DNA of 64,000 nucleotides from Kineosporia babensis. Its GTDB lineage: Bacteria; Actinomycetota; Actinomycetes; Actinomycetales; Kineosporiaceae. Positions 50,887 through 58,373 of the stretch are shown in pieces. A program made the translations under genes and the position numbers. Under the pieces are notes generated by a model that was not told where the DNA came from, ran no database searches, and was given only the letters and a program-made list of their open reading frames with translations. The stretch is from assembly GCF_021129305.1 (NCBI RefSeq), contig NZ_JAJOMB010000009.1:227833-291832 (forward strand), in the 5' to 3' direction. The first letter of the stretch is position 1, and each line of letters opens with the position of its first letter.

Positions 50887-53478
50887 GTGAGAGCGATCCG
50901 CCGATTCACCGTCCGGACCGTCCTGCCCGAGCCGCTCAAGCCGCTGGACGAGCTCGCCAGCAACCTCAGATGGTCGTGGCACCGGCCGACCCTGGAGTTG
51001 TTCGCCTCGCTCAGCCCGGCCCGCTGGGAGGCGGCCCGCCGCGACCCGGTGGCCATGCTGGGTTCCTTCTCGCCGGAAGAGCTGCAGAATCTGGCCGCTG
51101 ACCGGGATTTCGTGGCCCGCCTCGAGCAGGCCGCCGCCGACCTGCACGGCTATCTGAGTGAACCGCGCTGGTACCAGAGCCTGGACGCCGAGCTCGCCGC
51201 CGAGTCCCGGGCCCCCGCGCCGCGCTCGATCGCGTACTTCTCCCCGGAGTTCGGGATCACCGCCGTCCTGCCGCAGTACTCCGGCGGCCTCGGCATCCTG
51301 GCCGGCGACCACCTGAAGTCGGCCAGCGACCTGGGCGTGCCGATCGTCGGGGTGGGCCTGCTGTACCAGCGCGGCTACTTCGAGCAGTCGCTCACCCGCG
51401 ACGGCTGGCAGCACGAGGACTACCCGGTGCTGGACCCGCACGAGCTGCCGATCTCGCTGGTGCGCGAGGCCGACGGCACCCCGGCCGAGGTCAGCGTCAC
51501 CCTGGCCGGCGGGCGGCCGCTGGTCGCGCACCTGTGGAAGGCCCAGGTCGGCCGGGTGCCGCTGTTGCTGCTGGACTCCGACCACGAGGCCAACGACGAG
51601 GCCTTCCGCGCGGTCACCGACCGGCTCTACGGCGGCACCCCGGAACACCGGCTGCACCAGGAGATGCTGCTCGGGATCGGCGGCGTGCGCGCGCTACGGC
51701 TGTGGAGTCGGCTCACCGGGGCGCCGGCGCCCGAGGTCTACCACACCAACGAGGGCCACGCCGGGTTCCTCGGTCTGGAGCGGATCAGCGAGCTGGTCGG
51801 CACCGGCCTGAGCTTCGACGAGGCCCTCGAAACGGTCCGGGCGGCCACCGTCTTCACCACCCACACCCCGGTCCCGGCCGGCATCGACCGGTTCGCCCGC
51901 GAGCTGATCATGAGCCACTTCGGCCCGGAGAGCGGGCTTGCGGGCCTGAGCGTGGAACGCGTGCTGGCGCTCGGCGCGGAGACCTACCCGGGCGGCGACG
52001 CCGCGGTGTTCAACATGGCGGTGATGGGCCTGCGCCTGGCCCAGCGGGCCAACGGGGTCTCGCAGCTGCACGGGGTGGTCAGCCGGGAGATGTTCGACGG
52101 GCTGTGGCCGGGTTTCGACCCGCCGGAGGTGCCGATCACCTCGATCACCAACGGGGTGCACGCGCCCACCTGGGTGGATCACCGGATGATCGAGCTGGCC
52201 GAACAGCACATCGGCCCGCAGATCCGTTCCGAGGCGCGGGCCTGGGAGGAGATCGGCAAGATCCCGGCCGACCAGCTGTGGGCCACCCGCCGGCAGATGC
52301 GCGCCGACCTGGTCACCGAGTCCCGGCAGCGGATGCGGGCCTCCTGGCTGCGGCGCGGGGCGAGCAACGCCGAACTGCACTGGATCGACGACATCCTCGA
52401 TCCGGACGTGCTCACCATCGGGTTCGCCCGCCGGGTGCCCACCTACAAGCGGCTCACCCTGATGCTGCGCGACCCGGAGCGGCTCAAGCGTCTGCTGCTG
52501 CACCCGGAACGGCCGATCCAGCTGGTCATCGCCGGGAAGTCGCATCCGGCCGACGAGACCGGCAAGCGGCTGATCCAGCAGATGGTGCGCTTCGCCGACG
52601 ACGCCGGGGTACGGCACCGGATCGTCTTCCTGCCGAACTACGACATCGCCATGGCGCAGTCGCTCTACCCCGGCTGCGACGTCTGGCTGAACAACCCGCT
52701 GCGGCCGTTCGAGGCCTGCGGCACCTCGGGGATGAAGTCCGCGCTGAACGGCGGGCTCAACCTCTCGGTGCTGGACGGCTGGTGGGACGAGTGGTTCGAC
52801 GGCGAGAACGGCTGGGCGATCCCGACCGCCGACGGTGTGGAGGACCCGGACTACCGCGACGACCTGGAGGCCGCGGGCCTTTACGACCTGCTGGAGAACG
52901 AGGTCGCGCCGCGGTTCTACGAGCGTGATGCCGAGGGGCTGCCGCAGCGCTGGCTGTCGATGGTCCGCCACACGTTCGCCTCGCTCGGGCCGAAGGTCCT
53001 GGCCAGCCGGATGGTCGCCGACTACGTGCGCCAGCTCTACCTGCCCGCCGCCGACGCGGGCCGGGCGACCACCCCCGAGGTGGCGCGCGATCTGGCTGCG
53101 TTCAAGGCCCGGGTGCGCACTTCCTGGCCGGGGGTGCGGGTGGAGCACGTCGACTCCTCCGGCCTGTCCGACAGCCCGCAGGTCGGCGATCAGCTGAGCG
53201 TGCGGGCGGTGGCCTTCCTGGACGGGCTGGACCCGGACGACGTGCAGGTCCAGGTGGTGCACGGGCGGGTCTCGCCGGAAGACCTGATCACCGATTTCGT
53301 GGTGCAGGACCTGCAGTACGCCGGGCCTGCCGACAACGATCCGGCCGACGGAAAGCACGTGTTCGAGGGGCATCTGACCCTGCGCCGGACCGGGCCGTTC
53401 GGTTACACGGTGCGGGTGCTGCCCAGGCACGAGGGCCTGGCTGCTCCCGCGGAACTGGGGTTGGTCACCAACGCCTGA
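50887..53478 (+). CDS. glgP: Glycogen/alpha-glucan phosphorylase
   Basis: This 863-aa PLP enzyme releases glucose-1-phosphate from alpha-1,4-glucan ends. It belongs to the shorter actinobacterial/archaeal phosphorylase group with an N-terminal DUF3417-like segment (LDELASNLRWSWHRPTLELF). IAYFSPEFGITAVLPQYSGGLGILAGDHLKSASDLG and YHTNEGHAGFLGLERI are hallmarks, and the PLP region reads EACGTSGMKSALNGGLNLSVLDGWWDEW, the GTSGMK lysine being the Schiff-base residue. It is divergent from glgE, pairing synthesis and breakdown around one control region. A C-terminal beta domain (about 760-860) follows the catalytic fold. Confidence 0.95.
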   Translation: MRAIRRFTVRTVLPEPLKPLDELASNLRWSWHRPTLELFASLSPARWEAARRDPVAMLGSFSPEELQNLAADRDFVARLEQAAADLHGYLSEPRWYQSLDAELAAESRAPAPRSIAYFSPEFGITAVLPQYSGGLGILAGDHLKSASDLGVPIVGVGLLYQRGYFEQSLTRDGWQHEDYPVLDPHELPISLVREADGTPAEVSVTLAGGRPLVAHLWKAQVGRVPLLLLDSDHEANDEAFRAVTDRLYGGTPEHRLHQEMLLGIGGVRALRLWSRLTGAPAPEVYHTNEGHAGFLGLERISELVGTGLSFDEALETVRAATVFTTHTPVPAGIDRFARELIMSHFGPESGLAGLSVERVLALGAETYPGGDAAVFNMAVMGLRLAQRANGVSQLHGVVSREMFDGLWPGFDPPEVPITSITNGVHAPTWVDHRMIELAEQHIGPQIRSEARAWEEIGKIPADQLWATRRQMRADLVTESRQRMRASWLRRGASNAELHWIDDILDPDVLTIGFARRVPTYKRLTLMLRDPERLKRLLLHPERPIQLVIAGKSHPADETGKRLIQQMVRFADDAGVRHRIVFLPNYDIAMAQSLYPGCDVWLNNPLRPFEACGTSGMKSALNGGLNLSVLDGWWDEWFDGENGWAIPTADGVEDPDYRDDLEAAGLYDLLENEVAPRFYERDAEGLPQRWLSMVRHTFASLGPKVLASRMVADYVRQLYLPAADAGRATTPEVARDLAAFKARVRTSWPGVRVEHVDSSGLSDSPQVGDQLSVRAVAFLDGLDPDDVQVQVVHGRVSPEDLITDFVVQDLQYAGPADNDPADGKHVFEGHLTLRRTGPFGYTVRVLPRHEGLAAPAELGLVTNA

Positions 53479-53487
53479 TCGCCGACG

Positions 53488-53533
53488 TCGGTGCCCACGT
53501 ACGTCTCCGATGTGCGGACGTTGTGGGCACCGA
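53488..53533. other. Inverted repeat after glgP
   Basis: TCGGTGCCCAC (53488-53498) and GTGGGCACCGA (53523-53533) are perfectly complementary, loop 24 nt, starting 10 bp after the glgP stop. It could be a terminator or a structured 5' region for the downstream gene; no T-run follows. Confidence 0.45.
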
Positions 53534-53743
53534 AGTCTGGTTGCGCACCTCGGTGCCCGCCCCGATCCCATCTGGCCGAGATGCGTGGTGAGGGCGTACA
53601 ACTCGTGGCCACCCCCGCACTTGAGAGCCGCTCGCAGGAGAAGGTGAGCCGACCGGGTGGGGTGCGTGCCTCGTCCCACATCGGTGAACGACTTCAGCGA
53701 ACGGTCCGTGTGCCCGATCACAGGGCAGACGGGAGGACCGGCG

Positions 53744-54727
53744 ATGAAGACCTGGCACGTGAGGTTCCGCAGTTACAACGACGAGGCCGAGACGCCCTGG
53801 CGGCTGTTCGGGGTGGACGAGCTGACCGGCGAACCCGCCGAGTACGTGGGTGAGGCGGCCGACGCCCTGCGGCAGCTGGAGGACGATCTGCGGCCGGGGG
53901 TGGTCGGCGAGAGCCAGCTGATCCACGCCGCGGACCATCTGGTCCTGATCGACGAGGACGACTTCGGCGAGCGCTACTACTACGAGTACCACCTGATGGA
54001 CCCGCACCGGCGTCGCTCGTCCTCGGGCGGCTCGGTGTCCGTCGGTCGGCTGCCGGTGGACGAGTCGGGGCTGATGCCGCACCGCTTCCTGGCCGAGTTC
54101 CAGGACGTCGCGGCTGAGGTCGGCATCGATCTGCAGCTCACCCTGGCCCATCTCGACCCGCGGGCCGGACGCCAGGTGGGCGAGCTGCTGGCCTGGGCGC
54201 TGGAGCCGGTGCTGGACGAGGGCAACCTCGACGCGGCCGTGCGCAACGTGATGACGATGTATCTCTGGCTCTTCATGGTCGGCCGGGAGCACTGCGCCCG
54301 CGGCTACCCCTCACCCGTCGTGCCACCGGAGGGTGCTGAGGCCGCCCGGCAGGTGATCGGGGAGCTGGCGGAGTCGGAGTTCCTGGTCGGGGCGGCCCGG
54401 GCGGTTCCTCCGGCACCGGGTACCACCGGCTTCGCGGCCGAGTTCGCCGAGGTCTGCGAGGACGTCTCGATCGACTACGAGCACACCCTGATCGACCTGG
54501 ACGAAGAGGTCGGGCACAAGGTGATGCGCTTCGTGCACGAACTGCTGGCGCTGGGCAACCAGGACGATCCGGAACCGGCCCGGGACATGTTCTTCCGGCT
54601 GCTGAGCGGTGCGTTGTGGCTGTTCCGGCTGGGCCGGGCGCATGCTGCCCGGGGCTATCCGGCGCCGGTGCCCCGCGGGCAGTTCTCTGATCTGCCGGAC
54701 ACCTTGGACCAGTTCTTCGACGTTTGA
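53744..54727 (+). CDS. Unknown protein with internally duplicated domain
   Basis: This 327-aa protein has an N-terminal region of about 105 residues (MKTWHVRFRSYNDEAETPWRL) followed by two copies of an 85-90-residue helical domain. Copy 1 (about 118-205) begins FLAEFQDVAAEVGIDLQLTL and ends MYLWLFMVGREHCARGYPSP; copy 2 (about 235-320) begins FAAEFAEVCEDVSIDYEHTL and ends GALWLFRLGRAHAARGYPAP. The shared end motif W-L-F-x-x-GR-x-H-x-ARGYP-x-PV is very clear. No catalytic motif or TM is seen; the protein is acidic and cytosolic. GGGAGG sits 7 nt before ATG 53744. Its place between glgP and glgX suggests glucan metabolism, but this is only context. Confidence 0.8.
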   Translation: MKTWHVRFRSYNDEAETPWRLFGVDELTGEPAEYVGEAADALRQLEDDLRPGVVGESQLIHAADHLVLIDEDDFGERYYYEYHLMDPHRRRSSSGGSVSVGRLPVDESGLMPHRFLAEFQDVAAEVGIDLQLTLAHLDPRAGRQVGELLAWALEPVLDEGNLDAAVRNVMTMYLWLFMVGREHCARGYPSPVVPPEGAEAARQVIGELAESEFLVGAARAVPPAPGTTGFAAEFAEVCEDVSIDYEHTLIDLDEEVGHKVMRFVHELLALGNQDDPEPARDMFFRLLSGALWLFRLGRAHAARGYPAPVPRGQFSDLPDTLDQFFDV

Positions 54728-54754
54728 GGCTCTATGTGTGGGCGCCGAGTTGTT

Positions 54755-56902
54755 TCAGCGGGCCACGTACAGGCGTAGCGAGTCCGGCGAGGGCGCGATC
54801 TCGGTGGCAGGGGTAAGCGCCTGCGTGCTGCCGGGGGCTGGAGGTCGGGGCTCGGCGCTGTCCCAGAGCAGCTCGTAGGAGCTGAGCGGGGGTACGTCGG
54901 GCAGGATCACCGTGGGCGGCTGAGCGGCGCCGGCGATGACCAGCAGCAGGGAACCGGTGGTCTCGGCCGGGCCGATTGCGGCCGGGGGTTCGGCAAACAG
55001 CACCTGCAGCATCCGGCGCTGACCGTCGCCCCAGTGCGCCATCGTCATCTCAGCGCCGTCCTCCGCGAACCAGGCCACGTCCCGCAGCCCGCTCGGGCCC
55101 TGCTCCCCGGTGAAGAAGCGGGAGGGGTGCACCGCGCCGAAGCGCTGCCGGAGCGAGATCAGATGGCGCGTGGTGGCCAGCAGATCCTCCTGCCAGTCGG
55201 CCAGCTCCCAGTCCAGCCACGAGACCGGGCTGTTCTGCGAGTAGGGGTTGTTGTTCCCGGCCTGGGTACGGCCGAACTCGTCGCCGGCCACCAGCATCGG
55301 TACCCCGGCCGAGAACAGCAGCGTCCCCAGCATGTTGCGGATCGAGCGGCGGCGGGCGGCCAGGATCACCGGGTCGTCGGTGTCTCCCTCGACGCCGTGG
55401 TTCCAGCTGCGGTTGTTCTCGGTGCCGTCGCGGTTGTCCTCGCCGTTGTCCTGGTTGTGCTTGACGTTGTAGGCGGTCAGGTCGGCCAGGGTGAAACCGT
55501 CGTGCGCGGTGATGAAGTTGACCGACGCCAGCGGGCCCCGGCCGGACTGGAAGGTGTCGGCCGAACCGGCGATCCGGGTGCCGAGATCCCGCAGTCCACC
55601 GGGCATCTCACCGGCGGCCACCCGGGCCCCGGAGGTCAGCCAGAAGTCCCGGACGTCATCGCGGTAGCGATCGTTCCACTCCCCGAACGGAGGCGGGAAC
55701 TGGCCGGTGCGCCATCCGTCCGGGCCGACGTCCCAAGGTTCTGCTATGAGTTTCGCCCCCGCCAGCACCGGATCGACCCGCATCGCGACCAGCATCGGGT
55801 GGTCGGCGTGGAACTCGTTGTGCCCCCGGGCCAGGGTGGGGGCCAGGTCGAAACGGAACCCGTCCACGTCCATCTCCTGCACCCAGTAGCGCAGCGAGTC
55901 CAGTACCAGCTGCACCACCCGGGTCTGGGTGGCGTCCAGCGAGTTGCCGCAACCGGTGAAGTCGATGTCCCGGCCGTCGCCGTCCAGACGGTAGTAGGTG
56001 GCCGCGTCCAGGCCCCGCCAGGACAGCGTCGGGCCGGTGACCCCCGCCTCGCAGGTGTGGTTGTAGACGACGTCGAGCAGCACCTCCAGCCCGGCCTCGT
56101 GCAGCGTCTGCACCATCTGCCGGAACTCGGCCACCACCAGCCCCGGGTCCTCGGTGGCGGCGTACCCCGGGTTCGGGGCGAAGAAGCCCAGGGTGTTGTA
56201 GCCCCAGTAGTTGCTCAGGCCGCGCGCTTCCAGGTGAGCCTCGGACTGCGAGGCATGGATCGGCAGCAGCTCCAGCGCGGTCACGCCCAGGCCGGTCAGG
56301 TGCTCGATGGTGGCGGGGTGGGCCAGGCCGGCGTAGGTTCCGCGCAGCGCATCGGGCACGCCGGGCAGGTTCTGGGTGAGCCCGCGCACGTGGGCCTCGT
56401 AGATCACCGTCCGGGCCCAGGGGGTGTGCGGCTTGGTGGACGGCCGGGCTGTGGGAGCGGCGGTGACCAGGCCGTGCGCGGCGAACGGGGCCGAGTCGCG
56501 GTGATCCTGGATGCGGTGGTTGCCGAGCAGGTCAGCGCCCACCTGGTGCCCGAAAAGCTCTGGACGCAGGCGTTGCGGGGGCACGATCGCCCGGGCGTAC
56601 GGGTCGAGCAGCAGCTTGGCCGGGTTGTGCCGGTGGCCCCGGCGCGGATCCCACTCGCCGTGCACCCGCAGGCCGTAGCGCTGGCCGGGCTGCACGTCGG
56701 GGACGAAGCCGTGCCAGATGCCGTAGGTGCGGTTCGGCAGATCGATCCGTCGTTCGCTCCAGCGACCGCTGCTGGGCACGTCCGGGTCGAGCAGGCAGAA
56801 CTGCACCCGGTCGGCGTGCTGGGCCATCACGGCGACGTCCACGCCACCGTCGCGCGGATGCACCCCGAGCGGGTACGGGAGAGACCTGACGGGCGAAGCC
56901 AT
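54755..56902 (-). CDS. glgX: Glycogen debranching enzyme (GH13_11)
   Basis: This 715-aa enzyme hydrolyses alpha-1,6 branches of glycogen limit dextrin after phosphorylase action. It has an N-terminal CBM48 (about 10-110: PLGVHPRDGGVDVAVMAQHADRVQFCL, YGIWHGFVPDVQPGQRYGLRVHG) and a GH13 barrel with TVIYEAHVRGLTQNLPGVP, LLDVVYNHTCEAG, VDGFRFDLAPTLAR (nucleophile Asp), LIAEPWDVGPDGWR (Glu) and NFITAHDGFTLADL. YNVKHNQDNGEDNRDGTENNRSWN is the GlgX/isoamylase signature. It converges with the duplicated-domain gene 27 bp away. ATG 56902. Confidence 0.96.
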   Translation of the reverse strand: MASPVRSLPYPLGVHPRDGGVDVAVMAQHADRVQFCLLDPDVPSSGRWSERRIDLPNRTYGIWHGFVPDVQPGQRYGLRVHGEWDPRRGHRHNPAKLLLDPYARAIVPPQRLRPELFGHQVGADLLGNHRIQDHRDSAPFAAHGLVTAAPTARPSTKPHTPWARTVIYEAHVRGLTQNLPGVPDALRGTYAGLAHPATIEHLTGLGVTALELLPIHASQSEAHLEARGLSNYWGYNTLGFFAPNPGYAATEDPGLVVAEFRQMVQTLHEAGLEVLLDVVYNHTCEAGVTGPTLSWRGLDAATYYRLDGDGRDIDFTGCGNSLDATQTRVVQLVLDSLRYWVQEMDVDGFRFDLAPTLARGHNEFHADHPMLVAMRVDPVLAGAKLIAEPWDVGPDGWRTGQFPPPFGEWNDRYRDDVRDFWLTSGARVAAGEMPGGLRDLGTRIAGSADTFQSGRGPLASVNFITAHDGFTLADLTAYNVKHNQDNGEDNRDGTENNRSWNHGVEGDTDDPVILAARRRSIRNMLGTLLFSAGVPMLVAGDEFGRTQAGNNNPYSQNSPVSWLDWELADWQEDLLATTRHLISLRQRFGAVHPSRFFTGEQGPSGLRDVAWFAEDGAEMTMAHWGDGQRRMLQVLFAEPPAAIGPAETTGSLLLVIAGAAQPPTVILPDVPPLSSYELLWDSAEPRPPAPGSTQALTPATEIAPSPDSLRLYVAR

Positions 56903-56997
56903 CCGCCCAGTCTGCCGGAACCGCCGGTGAGCGCACGGCTACCGCGCCCGCCGGTGCCGGGAGCCGGTGTCGGCGTCGCACGGGTGGGCGAAAGGAC

Positions 56998-57003
56998 TAG
57001 GGT
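56998..57003 (+). promoter_or_regulatory. Probable -10 of the YbjN-like gene (leaderless)
   Basis: TAGGGT ends 8 nt before ATG 57011, with only TCCGGGC between, so a leaderless transcript is likely. Confidence 0.5.
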
Positions 57004-57010
57004 TCCGGGC

Positions 57011-57475
57011 ATGACCGATCCCACGTCCCTGCCCTCCTTCCCGCCCCCGCCGGACGAGCACCCGCTGCGCGGCAAGGTGCTGGACGCCATGATCGACGAG
57101 GGGCACCAGCCGCGGATCGACGAGGACGGTGACGTCGCCGTCTCGGTCCAGGAGCAGATGCTGTTCGTCCGGTGCCTGGACACCCAGCCGCCGATGATGC
57201 GGGTGTTCGGCCAGTGGTTGCTGGACGACTCGCTGGCCGGTGACGAGATCACCCGGCTGCGCGCGGCGAACGCCGTCACCAGTGCGCTGAACCTGGTCAA
57301 GGTCACGGTGAACGCCGACCGGCTGGCGGTTGCGGTGGACCTGATCGTCGCCGACGAGATGGACCTGGGCCCGTTGCTCACCGCCACCCTGGAGGCGGTG
57401 CTCGGCTCGGTGCGCACCTGGCACCAGACCGTGCAGCAGCTGATCGACGGCGGCGACGAGCCCGAAGAGGCCTGA
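57011..57475 (+). CDS. YbjN/type III chaperone-like fold protein
   Basis: This 154-aa cytosolic protein fits the YbjN domain: a leading helix (LRGKVLDAMIDEGHQPRID), strands VAVSVQEQMLFVRCLD and MMRVFGQWLLDD, a helix RLRAANAVTSALNLVKVTVNAD, strands RLAVAVDLIVADEM and a long final helix with W (VRTWHQTVQQLIDG). Actinobacterial YbjN proteins are of unknown biochemical function, probably protein binding. The frame is open far upstream because it shadows glgX on the other strand; the start at 57011 is set by the -10 and by where YbjN homology begins. Confidence 0.78.
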   Translation: MTDPTSLPSFPPPPDEHPLRGKVLDAMIDEGHQPRIDEDGDVAVSVQEQMLFVRCLDTQPPMMRVFGQWLLDDSLAGDEITRLRAANAVTSALNLVKVTVNADRLAVAVDLIVADEMDLGPLLTATLEAVLGSVRTWHQTVQQLIDGGDEPEEA

Positions 57476-57593
57476 GCCGGCTGATCCGGTGCCCGCCGGG
57501 CCGGGATGGGCGCCCTGCGTGGTGCCTCATCCCGGTTCGTCCGGATAAGGTCGGTTTCGGCTCTGGTGGCGGCGGTGGAGAGGGAGTGGCGAC

Positions 57594-58373
57594 GTGAGTG
57601 AGCTCGTACGCCTGGAGGTCGAGGACTCGATCGCAACCCTCCGCCTGGACCGGCCCAGGATGAACGCGCTGAACACCGAGCTGACCGAGGGCATCCGCGC
57701 GGCGGCCGAGGAAGCCTCCCGGCGCCGTGACGTGGCCGCGGTGGTGGTCTACGGCGGGGAACAGGTCTTCGCCGCAGGCGCCGACATCAAGGAGATGCAG
57801 CCGCTGGGCTACAGCGAGAGCCTGCTGCTCGGCGGGCGGCTGCAACAGGCGCTGGACGAGGTCGCCGCAATCCCCAAGCCGACCGTGGCCGCGATCACCG
57901 GCTACGCCCTGGGCGGCGGCTGTGAGCTGGCGCTGGCCTGTGACTTCCGGATCGCGGCGGAGGACGCCCAGCTGGGCCAGCCGGAGATCCTGCTGGGCCT
58001 GATCCCGGGGGCGGGCGGCACCCAGCGGCTGCCCCGGCTGATCGGCCCGGCCCGCGCCAAGGACCTGATCTACAGCGGCCGGTTCGTCGACGCCGCCGAG
58101 GCCCTGCGGATCGGCCTGGTCGACGAGGTGGTGCCCGCCGCCGAGGTGTACGCCACCGCGCGCCGCCGGATGTCCCGCTACGTAGGGGCCGCGGCGATTG
58201 CGCTGCGGGCCGCGAAAGAAGCCGTCGACCGGGGCCTGGAGACCGATCTGGCCACCGGTCAGAAGATCGAACGGGCCCTGTTCAGCGGCCTGTTCGCGAC
58301 CGAGGACCGCACACTGGGCATGACCTCGTTCATCGAGAACGGCCCGGGCAAGGCAAAATTCGAAGGACGTTGA
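57594..58373 (+). CDS. Enoyl-CoA hydratase/isomerase
   Basis: This 259-aa crotonase-fold enzyme should hydrate 2-enoyl-CoA in beta-oxidation. The oxyanion-hole segments are FAAGADIKEM (about 62-71) and GYALGGGCELALACDFRIA (about 103-121). LGQPEILLGLIPGAGGTQRLPRLIG contains the catalytic Glu corresponding to E164 of rat hydratase, with the first Glu less certain. The last part ENGPGKAKFEGR is the usual hydratase ending. GTG 57594 has GGAGAGGGAG upstream. Its TGA overlaps the next ATG by one base (TGATG). Confidence 0.9.
   Translation: MSELVRLEVEDSIATLRLDRPRMNALNTELTEGIRAAAEEASRRRDVAAVVVYGGEQVFAAGADIKEMQPLGYSESLLLGGRLQQALDEVAAIPKPTVAAITGYALGGGCELALACDFRIAAEDAQLGQPEILLGLIPGAGGTQRLPRLIGPARAKDLIYSGRFVDAAEALRIGLVDEVVPAAEVYATARRRMSRYVGAAAIALRAAKEAVDRGLETDLATGQKIERALFSGLFATEDRTLGMTSFIENGPGKAKFEGR

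Noticed and set aside
55034..57010. Upstream extension of the YbjN-like gene
   Set aside because: The extension is antisense to glgX; a -10 box and homology both place the start at 57011.
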